DNA from: Mycetohabitans endofungorum | GTDB taxonomy: Bacteria > Pseudomonadota > Gammaproteobacteria > Burkholderiales > Burkholderiaceae | Length of the DNA: 64,000 bases | Reading direction: 5' to 3' | Assembly: GCF_037477895.1 (NCBI RefSeq) | Contig: NZ_CP132745.1 | Span: forward strand, 496,001 to 560,000 | In this document: positions 11,701 to 17,898 of the stretch, piece after piece | Layout: each line of letters starts with the position of its first letter | How positions within the stretch are numbered: position 1 is the stretch's first letter | Notes under the pieces: generated by a model | What the model saw: only the letters and a program-made list of their open reading frames with translations | Databases searched by the model: none | What the model was told of the DNA's origin: nothing | Translations under genes and position numbers: made by a program

Positions 11701-12129
11701 GATGATATGATGAGTGCGCTGATACCAAATCCACTGCGCGGGCCCCACTTTCAGCAACGCATAGCAAAAAAGCGGTCCCTGCAACACATTCACCGGCTGC
11801 TGATAATCGGCCCGCATCCACGCCTGGGCCGCCGCCTGTGGATCCGCTTTTGCCGTCAGATCCAGCACCGGCATCGACCATGCCAGTGAGCCGATCCTCT
11901 GCCGCAGACCCGCTTCACTTTCAACAAATTGCAAGCGCAAGCTGTCGGCTTCATCGATCACCTGCCGCAATGCCGCCTCAAACACCGTGGGATCGATCGC
12001 ACCTTCAATGACCGTGTACTGGGCGATGTTGTAGACCGGGCTGTCGGAATGAAGCTGCTGGGCAAGCCAGATCTCCGTTTGCGCCGAAGAAAGGGGGTAA
12101 GTGGTTAGAGAAACCGCGCCAGCAGACAT
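1..12129 (-). CDS. Giant nonribosomal peptide synthetase, N-terminal four modules (3' end outside window)
   Basis: Multimodular NRPS that builds a peptide by thiotemplate chemistry in the cytoplasm. The minus-strand frame is open from ATG at 12129 to the window edge, at least 4040 residues. The start is preceded by a GGAG ribosome site, and the protein opens with MSAGAVSLTTYPLSSAQTEI, a condensation-domain N-terminus. Visible order is C-A-T-C-A-T-C-A-T-C-A(partial). Carrier domains carry DNFFALGGHSLL; condensation domains carry HHIVSDGWS (modules 2-4) or THHIIMDGYAF (module 1); adenylation domains carry YTSGSTGxPKGV. No epimerization domain lies between the carrier and next condensation domains read here. 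Beginning with a C domain of EntF-like character suggests the first residue is joined to an acyl or externally supplied donor. Later modules and release domain are not visible, so the product cannot be named. Confidence 0.95.
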   Translation of the reverse strand, partial: MSAGAVSLTTYPLSSAQTEIWLAQQLHSDSPVYNIAQYTVIEGAIDPTVFEAALRQVIDEADSLRLQFVESEAGLRQRIGSLAWSMPVLDLTAKADPQAAAQAWMRADYQQPVNVLQGPLFCYALLKVGPAQWIWYQRTHHIIMDGYAFSLIAQRVAHVYSALRVGEAPAPCTLGSVLKLLESDAQYQTSAQRAQDEAYWLKHCAHWPEPATLANRAAPALQHRLRQTAYLATQVLGDAASDVGRLAQFLTAALAAYLHRMTGAQDVALGLPVTARLGANRHIPGVVSNTVPLRFTFETKMALASLLQQAAQIQRGFRYQRYPSEALRRKLELMPGQALFGAAVNVMPFDYDLLFDGYPSSNHNLLNGPVEDLMLAVYWTPDNPQLRIDFDVNPACYTAEELEAHRCRFVRFMQALAADVTQPIGEINLLDIEERHRLLIEWNATQRDYPSHRCIHQLFEAQVERTPEATALVYEDQTLSYAELNARANRLAHQLIELGVVPDARVAICMQRSPATVVGLLAILKAGGAYVPIDPNYPGERLAHILADAAPDIVLVDAAGRAALGEAALAHRTVLDPNRLPARAETNPSVPALTSRHLAYVIYTSGSTGVPKGVMVEHRSIARLVINNGYLDVGAADRVALAANPAFDASTFEVWAPLLNGATAVVISRDTVLNPAAFAQTLREQRISILWLTVGLFNQLFIELGPVFPQLKALIVGGDALDASVVAQVLKGTPPQQLINGYGPTESTTFTTTYRINAIREDIVSIPIGRPIANTRIYLLDRYGQPVPLGTVGELYIGGAGVARGYLNRPELTAERFVRDPFASEPDARMYKTGDLARYLPDGNLEFLGRNDHQVKIRGFRIELGEIEACLTQHAQVRDAVVLATGEGQDKRLVAYVVADPDDALAGTLRTHVAAALPEYMVPSAFVQLDAFPLTPNGKLDRRALPAPSADAFAHQAYEAPQGELETTLAQIWSELLGVEPVGRHDNFFALGGHSLLAVRLMNRVAALGIALPLATLFAAPTLAGLAAVLEAQRASDGAALPAITPVSRDGALPLSFAQQRLWFLAQLDGGSDTYHMSMALRLRGTLNPIVWQQALDALWARHEALRSVFVSVDGQPQVQLLPAEAGMPMTWHDLRGVRDAQAQLVQLRAEAAQAPFDLACGPLMRACGIQVADDEYVMLLVQHHIVSDGWSIGVLVRELNTLYRAACDGQTDPLPSLTIQYPDYAAWQRQWLSGERLKAQSEYWRTQLADAPVLLTLPTDRPRPAQQSFEGAYVPIQIDAQTTQALKRWSQAQGATLFMTVLAAWSAVLARLSGQGDLVIGTASANRHHPQIEPLIGFFVNTLALRMDVSGEPSATQLLERVRRTALEAQAHQDVPFEQVVEIVQPPRRLDHTPLFQVMFVWQSNERAVWDLPEVEVTPADWAYDVVKFDLDLHLYESGEEMVGALGYATALFDRETIERHVGYLQTMLQAMAADAAYPVTRVELLSPAERTLLLQTWNATQRDYPAHQCIHQLFEAQVERTPEATALVYEDQTLSYAELNARANRLAHQLIELGVVPDARVAICVQRSPAMVVGLLAILKAGGAYVPLDPAYPSERLAHILVDAAPSIVLADAAGRAALGEAALAECTVLDPATVPALPDMNPSVAGLTARHLAYVIYTSGSTGTPKGVMVEHRGVVNLALAQIACFGGQPASRVLQFASFSFDASAFEILMAFGSGAALYLPPETARQDRHALWDYLASHAITHATLPPALLQHGADLPSLGPSLTLILAGEAPSATLVRDLADQGTVLNAYGPTEATVCATVWRGARDFSGEVSIGRPIANTRIYLLDAHGQPVPLGTVGELYIGGAGVARGYLNRPKLTAERFVRDPFASEPDARMYKTGDLARYLPDGNLEFLGRNDHQVKIRGFRIELGEIETCLAQHTQVHDAVVLARGEGQDKRLVAYVVADPDDALAGTLRTHVAAALPEYMVPGAFVRLDALPLTPNGKLDRRALPAPSADAFAHQAYEAPQGELEITLAQIWSELLGVEPVGRHDNFFALGGHSLLAVRLMNRVAALGIALPLTTLFAAPTLAGLAAALNRQRTSDGAAPPAITPVSRDGALPLSFAQQRLWFFAQLDSVSDTYHMPMALRLRGTLNPIAWQQALDALWARHEALRSVFVSVDGQPQVQLLPAEAGMPMTWHDLRGVSDAATQLAQLSAEAAQAPFNLACDPLMRACGIQVADDEYVMLLVQHHIVSDGWSIGVLVRELNTLYRAACDGQTDPLPALTIQYPDYAAWQRQWLSGERLKAQSEYWRTQLADAPVLLTLPTDRPRPAQQSFAGAHVPIRIDAQTTQALKRWSQAQGATLFMTVLAAWSAVLARLSGQEDLVIGTASANRHHPQIEPLIGFFVNTLALRMDVSGEPSAAQLLERVRRTALEAQAHQDVPFEQVVEIVQPPRRLDHTPLFQVMFVWQSNERGTWALPGLEVTSAGRDHEVAKFDLNLHMHEAGGEMIGVLHYATALFDHATIERHVGYLKTMLQAMAADTSHPVTRVELLSPAERTLLLQTWNATQQNYPSHRCIHQLFEAQVERTPDATALVYEDQTLSYAQLNDRANQLAHYLSTLDVGPEVVVGLCAERSLEAIIGLLGILKAGGAYLPLDPSHPAERLASMLRQASVAVLVTQSHLEARLPEIQARRIYLDTDWAKIAACPKTRLDSGVTAEHLAYIIYTSGSTGQPKGVMHSHRGVVNYLSFLTRHYAITCADTILNITGLAFDPCVRDLFGPLAAGARVIIVPNEQAKEPGRYLSAIRERSVTKLLSITPSFLRSLCETVPKGPIASSLNTILTSGEPLEASVCEQVHKAFGRQVTVVNQYGPSECTMASTWFKADAQQEGRVPIGRPVPNVRVYVLGQHLELMPPGVTGELYIAGAGVARGYINQPELSAERFIPSPFEPGERLYRTGDLARWRSDGQLEYIGRVDQQIKIRGFRIEPGEIEAALAKHPSIAQSVVVSREDCPGDRRLVAYWVAADGGSLTPVELKAYLSQTLPDYMVPVAFVQLDTLPLTLSGKLNQRALPAPDGAAFALQVYEAPQSELETTLAAIWSELLGVERVGRHDNFFALGGHSLLAVRLMNRVAALGITLPLATLFAAPTLAGLAAVLEAQCASDGAALPAITPVSRDGALPLSFAQQRLWFFAQLDSASDTYHMPMALRLRGTLNPIVWQQALDALWARHEALRSVFVSVDGQPQVQLLPAEAGMPMTWHDLRGVSDAATQLAQLSAKAGQAPFDLARGPLMRACGIQVADDEYVMLLVQHHIVSDGWSIGVLVRELNTLYRAACDGQTDPLPSLTIQYPDYAAWQRQWLSGERLKAQSEYWRTQLADAPVLLTLPTDRPRPAQQSFEGAYVPIQIDAQTTQALKRWSQAQGATLFMTVLAAWSAVLARLSGQGDLVIGTASANRHHPQIEPLIGFFVNTLALRMDVSGEPSATQLLERVRRTTLEAQAHQDVPFEQVVEIVQPPRRLDHTPLFQVMFVWQSNERAVWDLPEVEVTPADWAYDVVKFDLDLHLYESGEEMVGALGYATALFDRETIERHVGYLQTMLQAMAADAAYPVTRVELLSPAERTLLLQTWNATQRDYPAHQCIHQLFEAQVERTPEATALVYEDQTLSYAELNARANRLAHQLIELGVVPDARVAICVQRSPAMVVGLLAILKAGGAYVPLDPAYPSERLAHILVDAAPSIVLADAAGRAALGEAALAECTVLDPATVPALPDMNPSVAGLTARHLAYVIYTSGSTGVPKGVMVHHQGVVRLVRNTDYIKVEPGAVFALASNMAFDATTFEIWAPLLNGARIEVIERETLLSPAMLARKLKQSGVTVLFLTTALFNQMVKEKVEAFSDLHYLLFGGENADPRCVFRVLQQAKPRHLLHVYGPTETVTYASWYEVCNVTQDTSIPIGRPIANTRIYLLDRYGQPVPLGAVGELYIGGAGVARGYLNRPELTAERFVRDPFASEPDARMYKTGDLARYLPDGNLEFLGRNDHQVKIRGFRIELGEIEACLAQHAQ
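812..2312 (-). repeat. Intragenic NRPS repeat, copy A (module 4)
   Basis: About 1.5 kb nearly identical to 7145-8645 at a constant offset of 6333. The few differences include positions around 1691-1697 versus 8024-8030. It runs from just before the substrate-pocket part of the adenylation domain back through most of the condensation domain. A less perfect third copy lies around 4440-5680. Confidence 0.85.
2740..5899 (-). other. NRPS module 3: C-A-T, substrate not assigned
   Basis: Condensation lies about 5840-4480, adenylation about 4450-3000, carrier about 2900-2740 (LGGHSLL near 2830). The adenylation core reads FDPCVRDL, TKLLSIT, ILTSGE, VNQYGPSE and CTMA. The extracted code is D-P-R-L-L-S-Q-M-A-(K). 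Proline at position 236 and arginine at 239 match none of the standard codes I can recall, so I leave the substrate open. Its A-domain body is the most divergent of the four, while the flanking C and T regions are close copies of the other modules. Confidence 0.75.
5900..9089 (-). other. NRPS module 2: C-A-T, predicted phenylalanine
   Basis: Condensation lies about 9000-7640 (QHHIVSDGWS near 8570), adenylation about 7600-6120, carrier about 6090-5900 (LGGHSLL near 5995). Pocket residues read from FDASAFE, HATLPP, LILAGE, LNAYGPTE and ATVC give D-A-F-T-I-A-A-V-C-(K). This differs from the TycA/GrsA phenylalanine code (DAWTIAAVCK/DAWTIAAICK) mainly at position 239 (F for W), so an aromatic residue, most likely Phe, is predicted. 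About 1.5 kb of this module is nearly identical to module 4. Confidence 0.75.
7145..8645 (-). repeat. Intragenic NRPS repeat, copy B (module 2)
   Basis: Partner of 812-2312. Both ends of the identity fall abruptly: the left end just at the adenylation core motif, the right end inside the condensation domain near 8646. This pattern fits recent duplication or gene conversion between modules. Confidence 0.85.
9090..12129 (-). other. NRPS module 1: C-A-T, predicted valine
   Basis: The condensation domain covers roughly 12129-10830, with HHIIMDG near 11700. Adenylation covers about 10790-9290, and the carrier about 9270-9090, with its serine in LGGHSLL near 9150. Aligning the adenylation core to GrsA gives pocket residues D, A, F (FDASTFE), W (SILWLT), I and G (LIVGGD), G (INGYG), T and F (STTF). 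With the invariant lysine this is DAFWIGGTFK, the classical valine code. The code is read directly; the substrate follows from the published specificity rule. The condensation domain resembles EntF-type domains more than the internal ones, which fits an initiation module. Confidence 0.8.
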
Positions 12130-12245
12130 CACATGGACTCCAAATTTGATCAATGATTTATTCGATTTCAAGAGCGTGAGTCCACCTATCCCCTCACGCA
12201 TTACATACAACCGCCTCGTCTCCGGGCAATCGCTTTGGTTTACCG

Positions 12246-12289
12246 CGGGGTGTCTTCGCCAAGCTGATCCGGATCAAGTCCGTACCCCG
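12246..12289 (-). promoter_or_regulatory. Structured element in the NRPS leader
   Basis: Outer arms CGGGGT (12246-12251) and ACCCCG (12284-12289) can pair, and inside them is the perfect palindrome TGATCCGGATCA (12265-12276). It lies between the predicted promoter and the NRPS start. It could be an RNA hairpin or an operator. No known riboswitch core was recognised. Nothing else coding is seen in 12130-12500. Confidence 0.35.
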
Positions 12290-12327
12290 TTTTCATCGTT
12301 CTCACCTGGCTTTTCCGGCGGAATCGG

Positions 12328-12356
12328 ACATTATTTGAGTGACCAGTTCTTGTCAA
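12328..12356 (-). promoter_or_regulatory. Sigma-70-like promoter of the NRPS gene
   Basis: On the minus strand TTGACA (12351-12356) is followed after exactly 17 bases by TAATGT (12328-12333). It lies in an AT-rich stretch about 200 bases upstream of the NRPS start. Transcription would begin near 12321 and leave a leader of about 190 nucleotides. Confidence 0.6.
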
Positions 12357-12519
12357 CAAATTGAAAGCCATTCGGTAATTCCGCGCTTATTATTAAGATA
12401 TTTAACTAATATCGGTAAATTTTACAGAACATGGATGACGGATTCTTGTCTCTGATTGCTTCGCGGCAAGTAGGTAATCACGCGACGCAGTGGGAATTAC
12501 CTAGGAAAATTGAAATGAA

Positions 12520-12681
12520 TGCGTCCCACCCGTGAAGGCAGAAAGAGGAGTAAGGTGGATCTCACGGGCCCGCGGCACCGAAGTGCCGAAGTGGAAAATG
12601 CACGCATTTCTCAGCAGCCGGGAAGACCCACAAATGAATTGCACTCCAGTAATTGGTGTGGATATCGCAAAGGCCGTGTTT
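12520..12681 (+). pseudogene. IS110-family transposase remnant (5' end only)
   Basis: After an untranslated leader, ATG at 12634 opens MNCTPVIGVDIAKAVF, the typical first strand of an IS110-type DEDD transposase (RuvC-like fold). The transposase reading stops making sense right after GTGTTT at 12681. Only about 16 codons of a protein normally over 300 residues remain. What follows begins with GTGCG. Confidence 0.6.
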
Positions 12682-12990
12682 GTGCGGCCTGCTGCAAGCC
12701 GCCTGAATTTCAGTTTCACAGGATAAGGGATAACCTGACAAAACCGGTTGTTCTATCAACCATCCTCTACCGGGACATGCGGAGCGGGTAACGGCTCGGT
12801 GCGAAGCTCTGGGGGATAACATAGCCACCGGATAACCGGTACGCCAACCTGTGAGGCAAGACGGAATCTGCCAGTACGAAGACGCTGAGGAGCAAAAGAT
12901 GAGTAGATACGACTAACATAGGTGAACTTCCGTTTAAACGTCGTGACCTTTGACAAGCGAAACATGCTGAAAAGCTTGGACCAAAACGGT
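12682..12990 (+). other. Candidate degraded group II intron 5' segment
   Basis: The sequence immediately after the broken IS110 codon starts with GTGCG, the consensus 5' end of bacterial group II introns. It continues as a G/A-rich, non-coding, structured-looking stretch, for example around 12840-12950. No intron-encoded reverse transcriptase is present, so this would be a fragment. The call rests on the 5' motif, the exact break in the transposase frame and overall texture only. Confidence 0.3.
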
Positions 12991-13275
12991 GCGCGTCGAG
13001 CAGTGTTCTTTGAATACTGGGCCACCATGGATGATCCGCCGTCGGCGAAGAGAAAGGGTCCCTCCGTCCAGAGATTTATGCAAAACAGGGTAAGCTCATC
13101 GTGCTGCCGACAACGGCAAGCAAACCGCAAAGAACGCTGTTGGCGCGGTGGGGGTAAAGAAATTGTGTGAATTTGAGAGAGACGACGACAGTCAAGCCGA
13201 TATCGCATTGCGTGGACTACCAGCGATCTTGTCAAAATCGACGGCAATCGGTTGACGCATTACTGACCACGCCGC
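12991..13275. other. Non-coding debris
   Basis: No gene with a credible start, ribosome site or recognisable product was seen. Short open frames here look accidental. It lies between the IS110/intron remnant and a small minus-strand gene. Confidence 0.5.
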
Positions 13276-13491
13276 TCACCCATCTTCCCCTACGTCCTGT
13301 GGGGCGGGCAGTGGCTCATGACCTGCTTTGGTCGGTGCGGGCGGATGCCCTGTTATCGTCGCCTTCTGCGCTTCGGTGAGCCGGCGATCCGCTGCGGTCG
13401 GCACATCGAGGCGCTGCCGTGGCGCGCCTCCCCGTTGCGGGGATCGCGCATCACCTGGCTTCGCCGGTGCTTCATTTGACTTTCGTTCCAT
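13276..13491 (-). CDS. Small hydrophilic hypothetical protein (71 aa)
   Basis: Starts ATG at 13491 with a well-placed AGGAG about 8 bases upstream. The product is highly charged and rich in Pro, Ala, Arg and Lys, with no membrane segment or signal peptide, and it ends in an acidic GEDG tail. Composition and ribosome site suggest a real small cytoplasmic protein. I do not recognise a family. 13500-13770 beyond it holds no supported gene. Confidence 0.5.
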   Translation of the reverse strand: MERKSNEAPAKPGDARSPQRGGAPRQRLDVPTAADRRLTEAQKATITGHPPAPTKAGHEPLPAPQDVGEDG

Positions 13492-13771
13492 AAGTCGTGC
13501 TCCTCAGTCTAAAAAACATGTCGGTCGATTCCAGTGCGAGCCAGCTTCCGTCCCGCACCCGCAGCCAGGCCGCTCGCTACGCCGCAGACCGCACCACCAG
13601 CGCCGCCACCGACTTGCGCCGCACCACCCGATGCCGGTGCCACTGCGTCCCCGATGCCGGTGCCACCGCGCCGCTCGAAGATGGCACACCAACGCCACTA
13701 CTGTCCTGTAGTCACCGCTCACGCTGGTGCCGACTCGCGCCGCCGCCAGCGCACGTGACGGGCGCGTTGCC

Positions 13772-13924
13772 CTACGACACCTTTTCATCGTCGTAGCGGT
13801 CCAATTCACAGTGGCGAGGTATCGGCGACAAGTGACTCATCGTCTGCCCAAGTACACCTAAAGCAGCCGTGACTAGCCCATTGTCAGAGACCCATCGATA
13901 CAGCGTCTTGCTTGCGCGTCTCAT
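13772..13924 (-). CDS. Hypothetical 50-aa protein
   Basis: A short frame, MRRASKTLYRWVSDNGLV..., with a GGGGGG purine run a few bases before ATG at 13924. It has a basic start, a hydrophobic middle and an acidic C-terminal end (RYDDEKVS). No family is recognised. The coding assignment rests on composition and the upstream G run only. Confidence 0.35.
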   Translation of the reverse strand: MRRASKTLYRWVSDNGLVTAALGVLGQTMSHLSPIPRHCELDRYDDEKVS

Positions 13925-14068
13925 TGGTCCCCCCATAAGTATATGGACGGACTCACGTGGCGCGCCTTACCAATGCTTCAGCAGACTTCATTCCCGACCC
14001 GGCGCGTGACGGGCACGTAGGTTGCGCTTCGCCGCGTGCCTTTCGCCGCTGCCCTGCCATGAAACACC

Positions 14069-15169
14069 ATGCCTGACACACCGGCCCCGACTGCAACACA
14101 AGCCAATCCGCGCCGCCGAAGACGCCCCGCGCTCAATGCCAATGCGTGCGCGCAGTTGCGCTACGTAAGCGACACGCAGCCCGGCTATACGCGCCGTGCG
14201 GTTAACGGTCGATTCTCGTACTTCGACACACGCGGCACGCGCATTCGCGATCGCGAGCGCATCGAGCGCATCAATGCGTTGGCGATACCGCCCGCGTATA
14301 CCGACGTGTGGATCTGCCCCGACCCATACGGTCACTTGCAAGCCACCGGCCGCGACGCGCGTGGGCGTAAGCAATACCGCTATCACGCCGCATGGCGTAT
14401 GATGCGCGACACACACAAATACGCACGGATGGCCGACTTTGCACACGCGTTGCCGAGGATCCGCGCGCGCGTGACGCGGGACCTGCAGCGTCCGGGGATG
14501 CCGCGCAAAAAAGTGGCCGCGGCGCTGGTACGGCTGCTCGACCGTACGCTGGTGCGGATCGGCAGCCCCGAATACGCGCGCGACAACCGGTCCTACGGTT
14601 TGACGACCCTGCGCAAACAACACCTGGCGCTCGACGCCGACCGCATGCGGCTACGGTTCCGTGGCAAGAGCGGCGTCGAGCACGACGTCGACATCGACGA
14701 CCCACGTATCGTGCGCATCGTACGGCGCTGCCTGGAGTTGCCTGGTCATGAGCTATTCCAGTATGTCGACGAGCATGGCGAGCGGCACGCCATCGGTTCG
14801 ACCGACATCAATGCGTACCTGCGCGAGATAAGCGGAACTGGATTCACTGCAAAGGACTACAGAACGTGGGCGGGTAGCGTCCTTGCACTTGGCACGTTGC
14901 GTCAGATTCCGCCGTGCAGCCTCACGCGTGCGCGCCAGCATGTAGTTGACACGGTCCGGCAGGTCGCCGATCTACTGCGCAACACACCTGCCGTATGCCG
15001 TAAATGTTATATCCATCCCGTAGTAATCGAAGCTTTCGAAACAGGTGCGCTTGCCACACTTAAGCCGCTGCGCCAGCACCGACGCCTGAAGGCCGACGAA
15101 GCGCTGTTCGCGTCCCTGCTTCACCATCACGCGCGCACAGCCCGCGCAGTGTCGCGCCGTACCCGATGA
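14069..15169 (+). CDS. DNA topoisomerase IB (poxvirus-type)
   Basis: Relaxes supercoiled DNA by nicking one strand through a 3'-phosphotyrosine link, without ATP. The 366-residue product has a basic N-terminal tail, the beta-rich topoisomerase IB N-terminal domain (about residues 30-100, including RYVSD and PPAYTDVWI), and a helical catalytic domain. The catalytic domain carries RDNRSYGLTTLRKQH, FRGKSGVEH, and the catalytic tyrosine in CRKCYIHP near residue 310. Its length suits the bacterial homologues. The ATG at 14069 is the first good start. The gene stands alone, with debris upstream. Confidence 0.9.
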   Translation: MPDTPAPTATQANPRRRRRPALNANACAQLRYVSDTQPGYTRRAVNGRFSYFDTRGTRIRDRERIERINALAIPPAYTDVWICPDPYGHLQATGRDARGRKQYRYHAAWRMMRDTHKYARMADFAHALPRIRARVTRDLQRPGMPRKKVAAALVRLLDRTLVRIGSPEYARDNRSYGLTTLRKQHLALDADRMRLRFRGKSGVEHDVDIDDPRIVRIVRRCLELPGHELFQYVDEHGERHAIGSTDINAYLREISGTGFTAKDYRTWAGSVLALGTLRQIPPCSLTRARQHVVDTVRQVADLLRNTPAVCRKCYIHPVVIEAFETGALATLKPLRQHRRLKADEALFASLLHHHARTARAVSRRTR

Positions 15170-15177
15170 CTCCTGAT

Positions 15178-15330
15178 GATTTTTGGAAATCAGCGTCGTT
15201 CAAGTGGTAACTTACGCTCGCACGCGACATCTTCAGCCGGCGTACGGCCTCGCTGAGATTGCCGGCTTCGAGGTTTCGACCAGCAACGTAAGAGCGGTCA
15301 AGTCCATGGTGGCACACGCTCGCAGCGCAT
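15178..15330 (-). pseudogene. Remnant of a Fis-type helix-turn-helix regulator
   Basis: Minus-strand translation includes AGNLSEAVRRLKMSRASVSY. This matches the Fis/NtrC C-terminal helix-turn-helix pattern (SEAARRLGMSRATVYY). No ATPase or receiver domain is attached, and the frame upstream is not protein-like, so only the DNA-binding tail remains. Confidence 0.4.
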
Positions 15331-15485
15331 GAGGTATGACACATGGTGCATGGCGCCATCACGCGATGGTTCAAAATTTTTTGACAGCCTGTCAATCACT
15401 GTTGTAAGTGTCATACAAGTCAGCGATTGGACAATCGGCCGGCGAAGCGCGCCGCGCGCCCCCACCTATTGCGGAGATACGCCCA

Positions 15486-17615
15486 ATGACCCTCGTTCCC
15501 TCCCCGACCCAACCCGTGAGCCATGAACGACACGGTAAGGTTCTGGTTGTCACGATTGACCATCCGCCGGTTAACGCGCTTGGCGTCGCGGTGCGCCGCG
15601 GGCTGATCGACGCGATCGACGCCGCTGAAGCTTGCGGCGAGGTCGCAGCGGTGTTGCTGCTCGGCGCGGGCCGCCACTTCATCGCTGGCGCCGACATCCG
15701 TGAGTTCGGCAAGCCGCCATTGCCGCCGTCGCTGCCACAGGTGTGCCAGCGCATCGAATCGTGCTGCAAGCCCGTGGTCGCCGCGATTCACGGCGCGGCG
15801 CTGGGCGGCGGCTTGGAAATCGCGCTGTCCGCGCACTACCGGATCGCCATCCCCGGCGCGAAACTCGGCTTGCCGGAAGTGCAGCTCGGTCTGATGCCGG
15901 GGGCCGGTGGCACGCAACGCACACCGCGACTGATCGGCGCGCGTGCCGCGCTCGATCTGGCATTGAGCGCACGCCATGTCGGCGTCGACGAAGCGCTCCA
16001 GCTCGGACTACTGGACCGCGTCAGCCAGAGCGACGACACGCGAGCGGAAGGCCTGGCCTATGTGCAAGCGCTACTGGCCTCGCACGCCGGAGCACGTCCG
16101 ACCCGTTCCGCCAAAGCGCTCGCCGATCGCGAAGCAAGCCATGCGGCCGTGCAAGCCGCCCGCGCCGACGTCGCGCGCCGCTCGCGTGGACTGTTCGCGC
16201 CGCTGAAGATTGTCGAGGCGATCGAAGCAGCGATCGATTTGCCGTTCGATGAAGGGATGAAGCTTGAACGCCAGGCGTTCCTGCAATGCCTTGATAGCCC
16301 GCAGCGCGCGGGGCTTGTGCACGCATTCTTCGCCGAGCGTGAAGCCGCCAAGACACCGGAAAGCCAACATGCATCGCCGCGCACGATCGACACGGTCGGT
16401 GTGATCGGCGGCGGCACAATGGGCGCCGGCATCGTGGTGGCCGCGCTCGATGCGGGCTTTCCGGTAACCATGATCGAACGCGACGATGAGATGCTGGCAC
16501 GCGGGCGGGCCCACGTGCAACGGGTCTACGACGCACTGATCGCCAAGGGCAAGCTGAGCGCGTCGGCCAGTGCCGCCACACTGTCCCGGCTCAGCGGCAG
16601 CACATCGTATGATGCGTTGGCCAACGTGGATCTGGTCATCGAAGCGGTATTCGAGGATCTCACCGTGAAGAAAGCCGTTTTCGCGGAACTGGACCGCGTC
16701 TGCCAGCGCGGCGCCGTGTTGGCGACCAACACGTCATATCTGGATATCGACGAGATTGCCGCCAGCACCGGGCGCGCGAGCGACGTGATCGGGCTGCACT
16801 TCTTTTCGCCAGCCAACGTGATGAAGCTGCTCGAGATCGTCGTGCCAGCCAAGGTGGATGCTGACGTCGTGGCTACGGCGTTCGAGTTCGCCAAGCGCCT
16901 ACGCAAAACGCCTGTGCGAGCCGGGGTGTGCGACGGGTTCATTGGCAACCGGCTATTGGCCGTGTATCGCGCTGCCGCCGATGCGATGATGGAGGACGGC
17001 GCCTCACCGTACCAGATCGATCGCGCGATCCGCGATTTCGGCTTTCCAATGGGGCCATACCAGGTCATCGACTTGGCCGGCGGCGATATCGGCTGGGCCG
17101 CCCGCAAGCGCCGCGCGGCCACGCGCGATCCGCGCGCCCGCTACGTACAGATTCCGGATCGCCTGTGCGAACGTGGCTGGTTCGGCCAAAAAACCGGTCG
17201 GGGCTACTACTTGTATGAGTCGGGCCAACGCACCGGCACGCCCAATCCCGAGGTCGAGGTCATCATCGCGTCCGAGCGGCAGCGGGCCGGGATAACACCG
17301 CGCGAATTCACTGACGAGGAAATCGTGCGCCGCTATTTGGCCGCCATGATCAACGAGGGTGCCAACGTCGTGCATGAGCGCATTGCCTTGCGGCCACTCG
17401 ATGTGGATGTTGTGCTCGTACACGGCTACGGATTTCCGCGCTATCACGGCGGCCCGATGCACTACGCCGATACCCGGGGTCTGGCGAACGTGCTCGCCGA
17501 TATCCGGGAATTCGCGCGTCAAGATCCGCTGTTTTGGCAACCGTCACCGTTGCTCGTCGAACTCGTGGACAAAGGCGCCACCTTCGCGAGCCTGAACCGT
17601 CACGCCAACGCGTAG
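15486..17615 (+). CDS. Bifunctional enoyl-CoA hydratase / 3-hydroxyacyl-CoA dehydrogenase
   Basis: Performs hydration and oxidation steps of fatty acid beta-oxidation. The N-terminal crotonase domain (about 1-190) shows FIAGADIREF, HGAALGGGLE and the LPEVQLGLMPGAGGTQR signature. A Rossmann NAD-binding domain begins near residue 300 with VGVIGGGTMGAG and contains NTSYLDI and GLHFFSPANVMKLLE. Two C-terminal dehydrogenase domains follow. ATG at 15486 is preferred: it has GGAG about 10 bases upstream, while the longer GTG frame from 15408 lacks support. At 709 residues it matches the peroxisomal-type/FadJ-like size. No thiolase gene is adjacent, so its partner must lie elsewhere. Confidence 0.9.
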   Translation: MTLVPSPTQPVSHERHGKVLVVTIDHPPVNALGVAVRRGLIDAIDAAEACGEVAAVLLLGAGRHFIAGADIREFGKPPLPPSLPQVCQRIESCCKPVVAAIHGAALGGGLEIALSAHYRIAIPGAKLGLPEVQLGLMPGAGGTQRTPRLIGARAALDLALSARHVGVDEALQLGLLDRVSQSDDTRAEGLAYVQALLASHAGARPTRSAKALADREASHAAVQAARADVARRSRGLFAPLKIVEAIEAAIDLPFDEGMKLERQAFLQCLDSPQRAGLVHAFFAEREAAKTPESQHASPRTIDTVGVIGGGTMGAGIVVAALDAGFPVTMIERDDEMLARGRAHVQRVYDALIAKGKLSASASAATLSRLSGSTSYDALANVDLVIEAVFEDLTVKKAVFAELDRVCQRGAVLATNTSYLDIDEIAASTGRASDVIGLHFFSPANVMKLLEIVVPAKVDADVVATAFEFAKRLRKTPVRAGVCDGFIGNRLLAVYRAAADAMMEDGASPYQIDRAIRDFGFPMGPYQVIDLAGGDIGWAARKRRAATRDPRARYVQIPDRLCERGWFGQKTGRGYYLYESGQRTGTPNPEVEVIIASERQRAGITPREFTDEEIVRRYLAAMINEGANVVHERIALRPLDVDVVLVHGYGFPRYHGGPMHYADTRGLANVLADIREFARQDPLFWQPSPLLVELVDKGATFASLNRHANA

Positions 17616-17898
17616 GCGCAACAGCCCGTCGCCCTGGCGGGCCGCTGGCATATACTTTGCGTGAGCGGCGTCTGGCCGGTTGTCCGGACGTCGCGCGACG
17701 CTTGTGCTCTGGCATCCTTGACATTCGCCCGTCTGGAAAGTCGCTATATTGAGCGCCGTCCGGTCGGCGCGACCCTAACGCTGCACACGAACAATCAACA
17801 CGAGTCAAGTTCAGATTCGCATCAACTGGGTAGTTTTTACACGATGACGAAAATCCGACAAGGATGTTGTCAGTGCCGAGGAAAGCACGATCGATGGT

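Noticed and set aside
574..11889. Many long plus-strand open frames across the NRPS
   Set aside because: They are antisense shadows of the GC-rich minus-strand NRPS. They recur at repeat offsets and show Arg/His/Pro-rich nonsense composition.
12241..12290. TPP-riboswitch-like CTGATCCGGATC in the NRPS leader
   Set aside because: The CUGAGA core and the P2/P3 arms of a TPP aptamer are absent, and thiamine control of an NRPS would be odd. Kept only as an unspecified structured element.
14271..14705. Minus-strand frames antisense to topoisomerase IB
   Set aside because: No family resemblance. The plus strand clearly encodes the topoisomerase through this region.
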